Assembly (NCBI GenBank): GCA_002499195.1
Contig: DAKS01000022.1
Coordinates: 6,119 to 70,118, forward strand
Reading direction: 5' to 3'
Source of the DNA: Euryarchaeota archaeon UBA443
GTDB lineage: Archaea > Thermoplasmatota > Poseidoniia > Poseidoniales > Poseidoniaceae
DNA length: 64,000 nt
A program made the translations under genes and the position numbers. Positions 35,047 to 45,561 of the stretch are shown here, piece after piece; the stretch's first letter is position 1, and the number at the start of each line of letters is the position of its first letter. The notes under the pieces are model-generated. The model had not been told where the DNA came from, searched no databases, and saw nothing but the letters and a program-made list of their open reading frames with translations.

Positions 35047-38000
35047 ATGTCGAAACTCTCCATTCGTGCGTTCGTTTTGGTTGGAATGATGCTGCTTGCA
35101 AGCGCATCGCCTCTTACACAATTTTCCAAAGCAGACCCAGAAATTGAGTTGCAGGTTGACATGAGTCATATGATTCTTGTACCGGGTGAATCGATGAATT
35201 TGACCTTGACCATCGAGAACAATGGATCTTCGATTGAAACCTATGATGTTGAAACAACAACCGATGGTCTCTCGTTATTGTGGACTGCAACACCAACGTC
35301 CAATTCCGTATCAAACGTGTTGCCGACATACAATGCGACCACGACCATCGCGGTCCAACTTGCTGAAACTGCGACTCCGAGCGACAATGGTAAGTTCACT
35401 ATCATAGTCAACGAGAGCGATGGCGTCGCTTCAACATCTATCGATGTGTATGTCAGTGTTGCCGTTGTTTACAATCCTCATCTGGATGCAACCGGCATCG
35501 GCGATCAAGGTCTATTGGCTATCCAGCCAGGGCAATCCGTCGATTTGTCGATTCCGGTAAGCAATCATGGCTCGGTCATGGATTCTTATCTGCTCGAAGT
35601 TGGTGAAGAGCCCGACCTAACGGGATGGTGGGCAAACTATTCTTCAAGCGGCTCATCGAATACGTCGAACACCGCTCCTTCATGGTCCGCATCTGTGAGT
35701 GATGTCCTCACATTTGGGAATTCCTATACGTCTGCAAATGGTCTTTCATCCATGCTTGAGGAACTTCTTCGAAGCGCAAACAGTCCAAGCAATACGTCGG
35801 ACTTTACCGGCGGCGGTTCGACGATTGCAAATCACTGGGACGATGTCAACACATCTGGAAGTGCTCAAAACCTGTCACTTGCATCGGGTGTTTGGGACAC
35901 GGTTGTTGTTCAAGATCAATCTCAGATTCCGGGTTTCTTGAGGACCCACTCCGACTGGCTTGCAAGCAAAAATGGTAGTATCGATCTTGCAGAACGAATC
36001 GATACAGAAGGCGCTGCGATGATGTTGATGATGACATGGGGGCGACGCAGCGGGGATGCAATGAATCCAACCCTATACCCCAATTACACCGTTATGCAAG
36101 ATAGACTTGAACAAGGTTACATCGATTATCGAGACAATATTTCACTTTCCACTTCAGCTGAAATTTACATCGCTCCAGTCGGCCTTGCCTTCAAGCACAT
36201 TCATGATTCAATCGTCGCTTCTGGCGGTAATCCTCAGTCACCAACATCGACTTTCTATGGTCTCTACAGTACGGATGGTAGTCATCCTTCCACATCTGGT
36301 TCTTATCTCACTGCTTGTGTGTTATTTGCAGCATTGACCGGTGATTCTCCTGTTGGATTGACAGATAATACGACCATGGATGCAACACTTCGTCTAACGC
36401 TTCAACAGGCTGCTGCTGAGGTTGTTTTCAATGGTTCTTCGACGTATGATTATCCATGGGAGGCATCGGGTACAATCCAAGCGATGAATCAACATTCCAG
36501 TTTCCCTGCAGGATGGGAAGTCCGCTGGTTGGATGACCAAATTGAGAATCTTAGTGCAAACGGCCAGGAGACTGCAACCTTGCGAGTATCGATTCCTTCG
36601 GATGCAAGTCCAGGGGCGACCGGTGTTCGTCTCTATGCAGGGTCGTTGTTTGGGAACCTAACGACTTCAACTTTGATGGTGATAGATGTCCAAGCCAATT
36701 ATGATTTACAGGTTGATTTCCTCAATGGTGATGATGAATTCATACCTGGCCAACAAACCAATACATCGATTCGATTAACCAATATTGGAACCACTTCAAC
36801 AACCTACGATTATGCTCTATCTGTATTGTCTGGCCCGTGTACGGCTGCACTTTTGACGTACTCTTCAACGATCGATGTTGACGCTTCCGAAGACTTGCCT
36901 TTCCAAGTTGATGTTGGATCTATTGCAGATGTAGGTGATGTTTGTTCGCTTCGACTCACCTCGACGCTTGCTTCAGATTCTGGTATTTCCTTTGTCCGTG
37001 ATTTTTCGTTTGAAGTCGACCGAGAAATTGCTTTTGTTCTTCAAGGTCCAAATGGCCCAACTGTGATCGATCCTGTAATTGAATCAACAATTGAAGTTAG
37101 AGTATTCAATACTGGTACTGAAACAGAGACATTTTCATTACAGGTCAACAGTAATGCCTCTTCTCCTGTTTCACTCCTACTTGATAGCCCCTCATCTGTT
37201 TCTGTTGCTGCTGACGCTTCAGCGGTTTGGACTTTGAAAGTGACAGCAGCAGAAGGCTCCCTTGGCATCTATGAACGACTTGTAACCGTTACACATGATT
37301 CTCTACTCGATCAAAACTTAACCTTGGAATTCGATGTTCAGACACTTGCAAACCTGAACCTACAAGGTCCGCTCGACGGTCGAATCGTTGTTCAGTCTGG
37401 AGGAGAATCCTCTGTTACAATCCTCATCGAAAACGACGGTACATCTGATCTTCTTCTCGATACGTTCACGATTGCAGGATTACCCGGAGGAGTCAACGCA
37501 GTGCTGCCTGATGTCAATCAATTCCTTCTTGAAGCAGGAGCAACACACAACGTTTCGCTCAATGTAAGTGCATCAGCAGCCACAAGTGCACGGACCGATT
37601 CGCTATCACTTCGTTTGTTCTCGGATGGTGCTGAGGCTCTCCTCGCTATTGAATTGCAAGTCGTTGATAGAACACTAGCTCAACTTAGTCCGAATACGAA
37701 TCAAATAATCGCTGGACCTTCTGCTTCGACCAATGTCACTATCGAAGTCACAAATATTGGGACATTACAAGATACGTTCCTTCTTTCAATCGGTGCTGGT
37801 GAGACTTCGAATTATTTCGAACTCTCATTGTCGAAAACATCGGTGAACTTGGGAATTGGTCAATCAGAAACCGTAGTATTGAGTGTAAGAGAAACCTCTA
37901 CAGGAGCCAATGCAAATGGATTGCCGATCAATATTGTTGCCACTTCCACACTCGATTCAGCATCGACGGATGTTGCACTACTAACACTAATTCCAATGAC

Positions 38001-39030
38001 TGCAAGTTCTGATTTGACCGTATTTGCTGATGATTCAACCGCAGAGGCATCGGGCACCATTGAAGGGACGTTGATAGTTACCAATACTGGAAATAGTGTC
38101 GATGTATTTTCCCTTTCATCAGTAGGCCTTGATTGTGAACTTGAGTCTTCAGTTCTGCTTCAACCAGGTGCATCTACTCTGGAGGTTCCTTGGACTTGTG
38201 AAATTCCATCCGATGCCCTTGCGGGAACTAATGCATTCAGCTTTAGGGCAGTATCAAGCGCTCGTTCCGATGCAATCCAAAACGAAGTTGTGGTCTACAC
38301 AATCGATGCCACATGGGACACAAACTCGGTCGTGGCAATAACGGTTGATAATGATGATTTGACAATTCCATATCTCGGTGGCTCGTCGATCACTGTTACT
38401 GTGACCAATCTCGCAAACATAGCCATTTCCGGAAAACTCACCATGGTAGGTGTAGGTGACGGAGTCTTTGACATTCGTTGGAACAACACCTTGGGCGAAG
38501 TGACCGATGCCTTTGCTCTCGAACCGGGTGCTTCTGAGATTTTTGTTGTCCGCTTTAATGCTTTAACGACTGACGAAACTAATGCCGATCTACGTGTGCG
38601 TGCACTTGTTCAAGTCGATAGTAGCAGTATTGACGCCGAATCCGATCCTATTGAGATAACTGTTGAAGGAGAACCTCAACCGCCCCAAGGTGTGACGTTG
38701 CTCGGTATTGAACTTGGTAAGGGCACAACCTTGCAAGTAATGGCCGTTGGCTACATTTTGTTCGCACTAGCAGTAATGGTTATTCGACTCAGAAAACCAA
38801 GAACACCGACAACGGAGCCCGATGAAGAATCCGAAGAGGAGGAAGATGACAAACAGTATGCGCTTGGTCCAAACGAATGTCGGATGGACACAAATCGTCG
38901 AATATCATGTCCATCTTGTGAAGCACGATTGGCAGTTCCAGGAGGCAATGAACCCCCGTTCCGTTTCACCTGTCCAACATGCGACTCGAGCATTCGAGTT
39001 GTAGAGTATGGTTCTTCACCTAAGTTCTGA
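35047..39030 (+). CDS. Surface protein with embedded SGNH-hydrolase-like domain, NEW3/CARDB-like repeats, TM helix and cytoplasmic zinc ribbon
   Basis: This 1327-aa protein opens with a signal peptide (residues 1-27). The first beta domain (about 30-215) resembles NEW3/CARDB domains (LTLTIENNGSSIETYDVE). Residues about 216-445 resemble the DUF4886 SGNH fold: LTFGNSYTS for block I, VVVQDQSQIPGF, and the Asp/His pair in DGSHPSTSGSYLTACVLFA. At least six more NEW3-like repeats follow (ITNTGN/VFNTGTETETF patterns). A TM helix near 1225-1245 and an acidic stretch lead to a cytoplasmic two-CPxC zinc ribbon (CPSCEARLAVPGG, CPTCDSSI) at the C-terminus. A surface esterase with an internal zinc-binding tail is the best reading; the substrate is unknown. 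Confidence 0.85.
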   Translation: MSKLSIRAFVLVGMMLLASASPLTQFSKADPEIELQVDMSHMILVPGESMNLTLTIENNGSSIETYDVETTTDGLSLLWTATPTSNSVSNVLPTYNATTTIAVQLAETATPSDNGKFTIIVNESDGVASTSIDVYVSVAVVYNPHLDATGIGDQGLLAIQPGQSVDLSIPVSNHGSVMDSYLLEVGEEPDLTGWWANYSSSGSSNTSNTAPSWSASVSDVLTFGNSYTSANGLSSMLEELLRSANSPSNTSDFTGGGSTIANHWDDVNTSGSAQNLSLASGVWDTVVVQDQSQIPGFLRTHSDWLASKNGSIDLAERIDTEGAAMMLMMTWGRRSGDAMNPTLYPNYTVMQDRLEQGYIDYRDNISLSTSAEIYIAPVGLAFKHIHDSIVASGGNPQSPTSTFYGLYSTDGSHPSTSGSYLTACVLFAALTGDSPVGLTDNTTMDATLRLTLQQAAAEVVFNGSSTYDYPWEASGTIQAMNQHSSFPAGWEVRWLDDQIENLSANGQETATLRVSIPSDASPGATGVRLYAGSLFGNLTTSTLMVIDVQANYDLQVDFLNGDDEFIPGQQTNTSIRLTNIGTTSTTYDYALSVLSGPCTAALLTYSSTIDVDASEDLPFQVDVGSIADVGDVCSLRLTSTLASDSGISFVRDFSFEVDREIAFVLQGPNGPTVIDPVIESTIEVRVFNTGTETETFSLQVNSNASSPVSLLLDSPSSVSVAADASAVWTLKVTAAEGSLGIYERLVTVTHDSLLDQNLTLEFDVQTLANLNLQGPLDGRIVVQSGGESSVTILIENDGTSDLLLDTFTIAGLPGGVNAVLPDVNQFLLEAGATHNVSLNVSASAATSARTDSLSLRLFSDGAEALLAIELQVVDRTLAQLSPNTNQIIAGPSASTNVTIEVTNIGTLQDTFLLSIGAGETSNYFELSLSKTSVNLGIGQSETVVLSVRETSTGANANGLPINIVATSTLDSASTDVALLTLIPMTASSDLTVFADDSTAEASGTIEGTLIVTNTGNSVDVFSLSSVGLDCELESSVLLQPGASTLEVPWTCEIPSDALAGTNAFSFRAVSSARSDAIQNEVVVYTIDATWDTNSVVAITVDNDDLTIPYLGGSSITVTVTNLANIAISGKLTMVGVGDGVFDIRWNNTLGEVTDAFALEPGASEIFVVRFNALTTDETNADLRVRALVQVDSSSIDAESDPIEITVEGEPQPPQGVTLLGIELGKGTTLQVMAVGYILFALAVMVIRLRKPRTPTTEPDEESEEEEDDKQYALGPNECRMDTNRRISCPSCEARLAVPGGNEPPFRFTCPTCDSSIRVVEYGSSPKF

Positions 39031-39819
39031 TCAGTTCTTGCGTTGAGCGATCAAGAGAAATGCCGTATGGCCGAAAGGTCCGTTGACTGGGCGAACTCCG
39101 CCTTTGCTTGCCTTGCCCCATTCACGTTCAATGACTTCGCCCGCCCATTCGACTTCAAGACCAGATTCTTCACATGCAATCCATGCTTGTTCAAGTTGAC
39201 TTGAGACGGGGCAATAGCACGAAAGGCGTGCACCAATCTTGAGGAGATGGGCTACGGATTTTATCGCAGTAGTATGTTCTGGAAGGTCGAGTAGAATAGC
39301 ATCGAATTCTTTCGAAATAGATTCGATCTCTTCAATAGAAGATTCGATCATTCCATGAACATGGGAATGCTTAGGAAATTCTGTAATCGCTCGAGCAAGT
39401 GTTTCAAGATTCTCAAGACCGACCTTAGAATGCTCTTCTCGAGGCTCGACTGTAATCAGATGTCCTGATGCACCCATGATTCGAGCAAGGTGCATGGATT
39501 GGCCAGCAGAACCTAATCCTGCTTCAAGAACAACATCTCCTGGACCAATTCCAAGACGGGTGATGAAAACTCCAGCATCTTTTGAGCCAATGGTTTGAGC
39601 TCTACGCTTCATGCCTTGAATCAATTCAGGTAAACGCGGAGGTAAGTGCGTGAATATTTTCGAACCGATTTGAACTTCTTGTCCATATTCAATTCCATCG
39701 ATTGTTGTTTTAGGATTAAAGACTCCAATCCCCTTAATCTTCACACTTTCATCGATAATCTCGACGACATGCACACGGCCGTTTTCTTCGACTAAGGCGG
39801 TGATTGAAGGGTCTGACAT
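39031..39819 (-). CDS. trmI: tRNA (adenine-N1)-methyltransferase, TrmI family
   Basis: This 262-aa SAM-dependent methyltransferase resembles archaeal TrmI, which makes m1A at positions 57/58 of tRNA. It has the N-terminal beta domain characteristic of the family (about 1-70), then the Rossmann core: GPGDVVLEAGLGSAGQSMHLARI for SAM binding, HLITVEPREEHSKVGLENL, and DAILLDLPEHTTAI for the acidic motif IV. The stop abuts the stop of the surface protein (TGATCA). Its start is 96 bases from the divergent CGHC surface protein gene. Confidence 0.9.
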   Translation of the reverse strand: MSDPSITALVEENGRVHVVEIIDESVKIKGIGVFNPKTTIDGIEYGQEVQIGSKIFTHLPPRLPELIQGMKRRAQTIGSKDAGVFITRLGIGPGDVVLEAGLGSAGQSMHLARIMGASGHLITVEPREEHSKVGLENLETLARAITEFPKHSHVHGMIESSIEEIESISKEFDAILLDLPEHTTAIKSVAHLLKIGARLSCYCPVSSQLEQAWIACEESGLEVEWAGEVIEREWGKASKGGVRPVNGPFGHTAFLLIAQRKN

Positions 39820-39875
39820 GGTCTTTGGGAAGATATCTTAGCCATCAGGCTTTTCCAAAAAAATTTAGAAATTAC

Positions 39876-39887
39876 AATAATATAAAA
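39876..39887 (+). promoter_or_regulatory. Probable TATA box for the CGHC surface protein
   Basis: The AT-rich AATAATATAAAA lies about 29-40 bases before the ATG at 39916, in an otherwise coding-free 96-base gap that is much more AT-rich than the surroundings. At the usual archaeal spacing of about 25 bases, transcription would begin near 39911, giving a very short leader. No Shine-Dalgarno precedes the ATG, which fits. Confidence 0.55.
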
Positions 39888-39915
39888 AAAGACGAGAACA
39901 GACTACCATTATATA

Positions 39916-42900
39916 ATGAGTGGTAGTGCGTATATTATGCAAATTAGTACGCGTACAATGGCTTTCACAATAATCGTTGTTTTTGTTGGAAGTTTAATGG
40001 CGGGTTTTACCTCCGATTACAATGGCATTGAGCCAGAGATTTTGGAAGAAGAAACCGTTGTACAGAATCCCTCTCAGGCAACGAGCCCGGGTCACGTTGT
40101 GTTCGGGCAATACATCTCGTCTGACAACTGTGGTCACTGTTCAAAGACAGGTGGCGGCTCAGATGCACATCATTCTATCAAGCAAAACCATCCTGATGAA
40201 TACGTCTACGTCACTTACATGTCAGCGTCTTACGGAGATACGGACACGGCACGTGCTGGAAACGTCGCACCTTACAATTGGGCATGGTCCACGGGTGGTG
40301 CGCCAGATGCCTACTTCGGTGATAGAACTGACAAAAATCAAGGTGGTGCAAACAGCCAATACACTACATACGACACCTTATTCTCGAGCGGTGGCGGTAT
40401 GCACAGCTCAGTCAATGACTATGGTATGACCGCTGCGATCAGCCAATCTGGATCCAGCTACAACATCGATATCACCTACAGATACACAGGTTCTGGAAGT
40501 GCTGCAGGGAACATGAAACTCTATGCTGCATTGGTCGACAAGGATTGCACAGGATACTCTTACACCTCTGGAATCCCTCACGGATACAATTGCTGGATGG
40601 CTTGGTTGACTTCTGGAGATACTTACAAATCAAAGAGTTCCGGTACTGGTAGTTCCTTCATAAGCGTTGCACCAACTGCAACATCGCAAACAGAATCTTG
40701 GTCGAGTGTACCATCCTCTGTTGTACCAGGTGGACTGAGTAAGGCCATTGTTATCGGTGTTCTGATGACAGGCAACCAAGTGTCTGCTGGAGGCACAAGC
40801 CCTCACGTATACCACGCCATCGATTCAACAATGGGGCCAAAGATGGACCTTTCCATCCCAAGTTTCACCGCTACAAGCCCTGCGGGCGCTTCCTACATGC
40901 GAGGCGATACCGTTACACTCGATGCAACCGTTGCCAATAGCGGTGACCTCGAATACAATAGCGGAGGTTTGGTCAAGTTTTACTATGTCTTGAATGGAAA
41001 CAAGAACTACATCGGTCAAGGAACCTCAATTGGCACAATGGCGACGACTGGTTCAACAAGCAGTATGACTGCACAGGAAACCTTCGATACCAGTGTCTTA
41101 CCAGCAAATGGTTGGAAAACCGTGTTTGGTGTGGAGCTCTCGACCACTGGTGAGAGCGTAACTTCAAACAACCAAGCCACAACTGATCTTGATCACGACC
41201 GCCCTCCAACATCAAAAACACCTCAGGTCATTGGTACGACTGATATCAATCGCGGTGAATACTTCTCTGTCCTTGCCAAAGGTGATGCTGATGACAACGT
41301 CGACAGCATTGACACAATGACGTTTGATGTGGAAATTTCCCCAGCAGGAGCCAATCAATGGTCCGGCGATATTGTGACAGGCGGCCAGAACATACTGTAT
41401 TTGGGGTCCGCTAACGAAGGTCGTGAGTACTCACTCTTGCCAACTCTCGATATGCCAGCTGGAGAATATGACCTACGTACTCGAGCGGTAGATGCTCGGG
41501 GTCAGACCTCAGGTTGGTCTTACACTTACGACGCCTTTGATTTGATGAATGCACCTCCATCTATCACACCAAATCAGGTTAGCCCTGTTCCATGTGATGT
41601 CTCTACTAAGGTCGATATGACTGGTATCATTACCGATCCTGAGACACCTCTCTCAGATTTGACCATTACAAGCAGTGATGCTGCATTCGTAGGATGGCAT
41701 CCAACGACGACAGAGGTTGAAGTTTTCTTTGCATGGGACTCGGTCCAAGGATGCTCCTTGGGTCAACAAGGAATTGAAATCTCCATGGACGATGGTGGCG
41801 ATTATTCAGCTCAAGGCGAGCTTCCATATGGGACGATTCTTTTCAACGTTCTAGAGAATGGACAGCCACGCTGGCAGGCCTTGCCAACCCAGATTGTCGA
41901 TGAGGCCTCAATGGGAACATTGAGTCTTCTACCATTCTTATCCGATACAGATGATGAAGGTAATTATGTTTCAGCAGAAGATCTAGCTCTCGAAATCGTT
42001 CAAATGTCGACCAATGATGTTTTTGACGTCACACTCGATGGAACAAACATTGTATTTTACACAGTGGATGATGATGTTAATGGTGAAGTTGTCGTAACAA
42101 TCCGGGCGAGTGATGGAGAACAATACGCGGACCAGACTCTTCTTGCTAAGGTCAATCCAATCAATGATGCTCCTCGTTTGGACCTCACCGGAATTGAGGA
42201 TAAACCTCTCAAGTTGGGTACACAGCGTGTAATCAACCTCATGGCACTGTTGACCGATGTTGATGATCCATCCAATGAAGCCTTCATCACCGTATCTTCT
42301 GATGAACAAGGTGCAGCAAAGTACAACCCAATCGATGGTACGATGACACTGAACTTCCAGACCTCTGGCCTCCATACCGTTACGATGAACACAATTGATC
42401 GATACGATAGTAACACCTACACGATTTCCATAGATGTGTTTGATTCCTATCCATTGTACATCACAAAGGTCGATGATGGCAGTGGCCATTTCTATGTTGA
42501 AATGGAGGACACCTATATCGATCAAATTCCAACAGCGAATATTTTCCTAACCGATTCAGCTCCAACGTTCAAAAGCATTGAAACCACTTGGAATATTTGT
42601 AATGATGAAACAGGAACCTGTGATGGTCTCTACGAAGAGAATCTTGACATCACTCGTTCAATGGTTGGATGGTCGACTGAGTTGAACATCCCTTCCATAT
42701 TCATGCCAGGTGAAATGGCTCGTCCGTCTGGTTCAGTGTACAAAGACTACTACCAATTGACCATCAAAGCAGTTGATACAAATGATGATGATTACAAAAC
42801 CATTGCAGGTGTTAAGTGGAATATTCTAGAAGAGCTCCCAATACCTGCGGATATGGATGAAGAATTGCTTGCTTCACACATTGAAGACTTGAAGTTGGAT

Positions 42901-43413
42901 ATTGAAGATATCGAGGATCAAATTGCAAATGCAGAAGAAGGTACTGACACTACCTCCCTTGAAGAAACCCTATCCGAAATAAAATCTGATTATTCGACGG
43001 CTTGTGAAGATCCACGTGCCTCCTGTCCTGCTGAGCAAATACAGTCTGGTGGATCCGCTGAGGAAGTTTCGGATGATACTAACTGGATGCTCATCATTGG
43101 AATTGTTGTAGGTGTTCTCTTTGTTGCACTCTCTGTTGGATTGATGATGCGCCGTGGAGAGGACAACAAATTCTACGAATCTGATGCAACATGGACGCAG
43201 AATACACTTCCGATTCATGATACCGTTGCTAATTCTATGTATGGTGGAGCCGCTCCAATCTTCCAACAGCAAATGCCTCAACCTGTTGCTGCTCCAGCCC
43301 CACTGCCAGTTGTTGCAGCAGGGCCTCCACTACCACCCGGCGGCCTACCCGCAGGATGGACAATGGAACAATGGCAATACTACGGTCAACAATATCTTGA
43401 CCAAATGCAATAG
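39916..43413 (+). CDS. Surface protein with extracellular CGHC thioredoxin/Omp28-like domain, Ig/cadherin-like repeats and TM anchor
   Basis: This 1165-aa protein has an N-terminal signal anchor (hydrophobic, about residues 15-35; ATG at 39937 is an alternative start). Just after it comes FGQYISSDNCGHCSKTGG, with the CGHC motif of disulfide isomerases, in a region like Omp28-type thioredoxin-fold domains (about 55-300). Beta domains follow, including VTLDATVANSGDLEY and cadherin-like NPINDAPRLDL repeats. A helical charged segment near 1000-1030, a TM helix near 1056-1078 (MLIIGIVVGVLFVALSVGL) and a Pro/Gln-rich cytoplasmic tail ending GLPAGWTMEQWQYYGQQYL complete it. Possible roles are surface redox chemistry or adhesion; neither is proven. 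Confidence 0.85.
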   Translation: MSGSAYIMQISTRTMAFTIIVVFVGSLMAGFTSDYNGIEPEILEEETVVQNPSQATSPGHVVFGQYISSDNCGHCSKTGGGSDAHHSIKQNHPDEYVYVTYMSASYGDTDTARAGNVAPYNWAWSTGGAPDAYFGDRTDKNQGGANSQYTTYDTLFSSGGGMHSSVNDYGMTAAISQSGSSYNIDITYRYTGSGSAAGNMKLYAALVDKDCTGYSYTSGIPHGYNCWMAWLTSGDTYKSKSSGTGSSFISVAPTATSQTESWSSVPSSVVPGGLSKAIVIGVLMTGNQVSAGGTSPHVYHAIDSTMGPKMDLSIPSFTATSPAGASYMRGDTVTLDATVANSGDLEYNSGGLVKFYYVLNGNKNYIGQGTSIGTMATTGSTSSMTAQETFDTSVLPANGWKTVFGVELSTTGESVTSNNQATTDLDHDRPPTSKTPQVIGTTDINRGEYFSVLAKGDADDNVDSIDTMTFDVEISPAGANQWSGDIVTGGQNILYLGSANEGREYSLLPTLDMPAGEYDLRTRAVDARGQTSGWSYTYDAFDLMNAPPSITPNQVSPVPCDVSTKVDMTGIITDPETPLSDLTITSSDAAFVGWHPTTTEVEVFFAWDSVQGCSLGQQGIEISMDDGGDYSAQGELPYGTILFNVLENGQPRWQALPTQIVDEASMGTLSLLPFLSDTDDEGNYVSAEDLALEIVQMSTNDVFDVTLDGTNIVFYTVDDDVNGEVVVTIRASDGEQYADQTLLAKVNPINDAPRLDLTGIEDKPLKLGTQRVINLMALLTDVDDPSNEAFITVSSDEQGAAKYNPIDGTMTLNFQTSGLHTVTMNTIDRYDSNTYTISIDVFDSYPLYITKVDDGSGHFYVEMEDTYIDQIPTANIFLTDSAPTFKSIETTWNICNDETGTCDGLYEENLDITRSMVGWSTELNIPSIFMPGEMARPSGSVYKDYYQLTIKAVDTNDDDYKTIAGVKWNILEELPIPADMDEELLASHIEDLKLDIEDIEDQIANAEEGTDTTSLEETLSEIKSDYSTACEDPRASCPAEQIQSGGSAEEVSDDTNWMLIIGIVVGVLFVALSVGLMMRRGEDNKFYESDATWTQNTLPIHDTVANSMYGGAAPIFQQQMPQPVAAPAPLPVVAAGPPLPPGGLPAGWTMEQWQYYGQQYLDQMQ

Positions 43414-43454
43414 TGAAACCGTACGACCCGTGGCTTATGCTAAAGTCCTAAAGG

Positions 43455-43468
43455 GGAGGAGAGTGAGG
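43455..43468 (+). promoter_or_regulatory. Strong ribosome-binding region of lonB
   Basis: GGAGG at 43455-43459 and GTGAGG at 43463-43468 precede the ATG at 43476. Most genes in the window have little or no Shine-Dalgarno sequence, so this doubled purine-rich site stands out and suggests efficient internal initiation after the upstream surface-protein gene. Confidence 0.55.
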
Positions 43469-43475
43469 AAACATC

Positions 43476-45512
43476 ATGTCAGAGGACGAGACAGTTGAGG
43501 ATGTCATCACCGAAGATGACTCTGAAATGGTCACTGTATGGGCTCCTGAGCCTACAAATGATGGTGATGAAATCCTTTCCTCGAGCATTGACAAATGGAT
43601 TGAGGAAGTTAAATTCGAGACGACAGAGGATGTTCCTATTCCTGACCGGCTTGTAGACCAAGTTATCGGGCAAGAAGCGGGTTCGGTTGTTATTCGAAAA
43701 GCTGCTGAACAGCGTCGTCACATGCTTATGATCGGCGATCCAGGAACTGGAAAGTCGATGCTTGCACGGTCGATGACCGATTTGTTGCCTCAGGATGCTC
43801 TTGAAGATGTTCTTGTCTATCCTAATGAAGACGATGAGAATGAGCCACGCGTACGTTCTGTTCCTGCAGGACGTGCGGAGCGTATTGTACGCATTCAGAA
43901 GGAAGCTATACGTGAACAAAAGGAAAAAGCACAACGCATGCTATTGATTGGATTTGGTGCTGTTGCTTTCTTGCTAGTTATCGTTGCGATTCCTAGTGGT
44001 GATATTCTCACTCTGTTATTCGGTATGTTCCTTCTTATGTTTGGATACATGTTTATTCGAAGTCGACTAGGTTCTGGAGATGAAGGTAGAATTCCAAAGG
44101 TATTGGTCAAGCATGAGATTGATGATCGTCCACCATTTGTTGATGCAACAGCGACCCTTTCTGGATCTCTTTTGGGTGATGTACGTCACGACCCATTCCA
44201 ATCCGGAGGAATGGAAACACCTGCTCACGATCGAGTCGAGCCAGGAGCAATTCATCGTGCCAACAAAGGTGTTCTTTACATCGATGAGATAAATCTTCTA
44301 CGTCTTGAGGAACAACAAGCACTCCTAACCGCTATGCAAGAGCGTGCCTTCCCAATTTCTGGTCGTTCGGAGCGATCTTCAGGCGCATTGACAAAATCCG
44401 AACCAGTTCCTTGTGATTTTATCCTCATTGCAGCAGGTAATCTCGATGCGATTCAAGGAATGCATCCAGCACTTCGAAGCCGTATTCGCGGATATGGTTA
44501 CGAAGTTTACGTAAATTCAGAGATGCCAGATAACAACCGTAACCGAAAGCGTCTCATTCGATTTATTGCACAAGAAGTTATCCGAGATATGGGAAGTACA
44601 CGTGAAATCCCTCACTTTGACAAGTCTGGTGTTGCCCTGATTCTCCGTGAAGCACAACGTCGAGCAGGACGTCGTGGAAAACTTTCACTACGTCTTCGCG
44701 AATTGGGTGGTTTGGTGAGAATCGCTGGTGATTTAGCCGCAGAAGATGGTGCTCCATACGTGACCGATGCTCACGTCCTAGCAGCACGTTCCATTGCAAA
44801 ACCATTGGAGCAGCAAGTTGCTGATCGAATGATTGAGCGTCGTCTGGACTATGCTCTTGTTGTTAATTCAGGAAACCGTGTTGGGCGCGTTAATGGTCTT
44901 GCAGTTCTTGGTGCGAATTCAGGGTTGTCCGACTTTTCAGGAATTATGCTACCCGTTGAGGCGCTTGTTACTCCTTCTCAAGGTGGTGGTGGAAAAATCC
45001 ATGCTACTGGTGGATTGAGTGATCTTGCGAAAGAGAGCGTCACCAATGTAAGTGCAGTCATCAAGAAACTCACAGGAAAAGATGTATCTGATTATGATAT
45101 TCATATTCAATTCGTTGATACACATGGTGTCGATGGTGATTCAGCATCTATTACTATCGCAACTGCAATCATCTCTGCGCTTGAGAACATCCCAATCAAG
45201 CAAAACCTTGCTATGACAGGGTCGCTATCGGTTCGTGGTGAAGTTCTCCCTATTGGAGGGGTTACTGCAAAGATTGAGGCTGCAGCTCGAGTAGGCGTCA
45301 AGACCGTGGTGATTCCTCGCTCGAACATGCAAGATGTTTTGCTTGACGAGCAGTTTGAGGGTCATGTCGAAGTTATTGCTGTTGATACACTGGATGAAGT
45401 TATGGAACATGCACTGATTACACATGACCAGAAGCAAAGTCTCGTCGAACGTCTCGGTTCCATTATCGATCGTTTGACACCAGATCTATCAGGCCCAACA
45501 ACGACCATTTGA
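43476..45512 (+). CDS. lonB: Membrane-anchored ATP-dependent Lon protease, archaeal LonB type
   Basis: This 678-aa AAA+ protease degrades proteins at the cytoplasmic face of the membrane. Walker [11 protein letters not shown] lies near residues 86-95. Inserted in the AAA+ domain are two TM helices (about 153-190, [19 protein letters not shown] and [15 protein letters not shown]), the hallmark of archaeal LonB. Walker B is [10 protein letters not shown]. The catalytic dyad is Ser556 in DGDSAS and Lys599 in GGVTAKIEA; their 43-residue spacing equals that of known Lon dyads. The acidic N-terminal extension of about 50 residues is unusual but common in marine euryarchaea as far as I recall. Confidence 0.97.
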   Translation: MSEDETVEDVITEDDSEMVTVWAPEPTNDGDEILSSSIDKWIEEVKFETTEDVPIPDRLVDQVIGQEAGSVVIRKAAEQRRHMLMIGDPGTGKSMLARSMTDLLPQDALEDVLVYPNEDDENEPRVRSVPAGRAERIVRIQKEAIREQKEKAQRMLLIGFGAVAFLLVIVAIPSGDILTLLFGMFLLMFGYMFIRSRLGSGDEGRIPKVLVKHEIDDRPPFVDATATLSGSLLGDVRHDPFQSGGMETPAHDRVEPGAIHRANKGVLYIDEINLLRLEEQQALLTAMQERAFPISGRSERSSGALTKSEPVPCDFILIAAGNLDAIQGMHPALRSRIRGYGYEVYVNSEMPDNNRNRKRLIRFIAQEVIRDMGSTREIPHFDKSGVALILREAQRRAGRRGKLSLRLRELGGLVRIAGDLAAEDGAPYVTDAHVLAARSIAKPLEQQVADRMIERRLDYALVVNSGNRVGRVNGLAVLGANSGLSDFSGIMLPVEALVTPSQGGGGKIHATGGLSDLAKESVTNVSAVIKKLTGKDVSDYDIHIQFVDTHGVDGDSASITIATAIISALENIPIKQNLAMTGSLSVRGEVLPIGGVTAKIEAAARVGVKTVVIPRSNMQDVLLDEQFEGHVEVIAVDTLDEVMEHALITHDQKQSLVERLGSIIDRLTPDLSGPTTTI

Positions 45513-45561
45513 GCCTTGATTTGAAGCATGACTTCAAAGAGTGGATGCTCTCCAGCGGTTT

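Noticed and set aside
41983..42525. 180-aa minus-strand frame inside the CGHC surface protein
   Set aside because: Shadow of a well-supported plus-strand gene; no recognisable domain.
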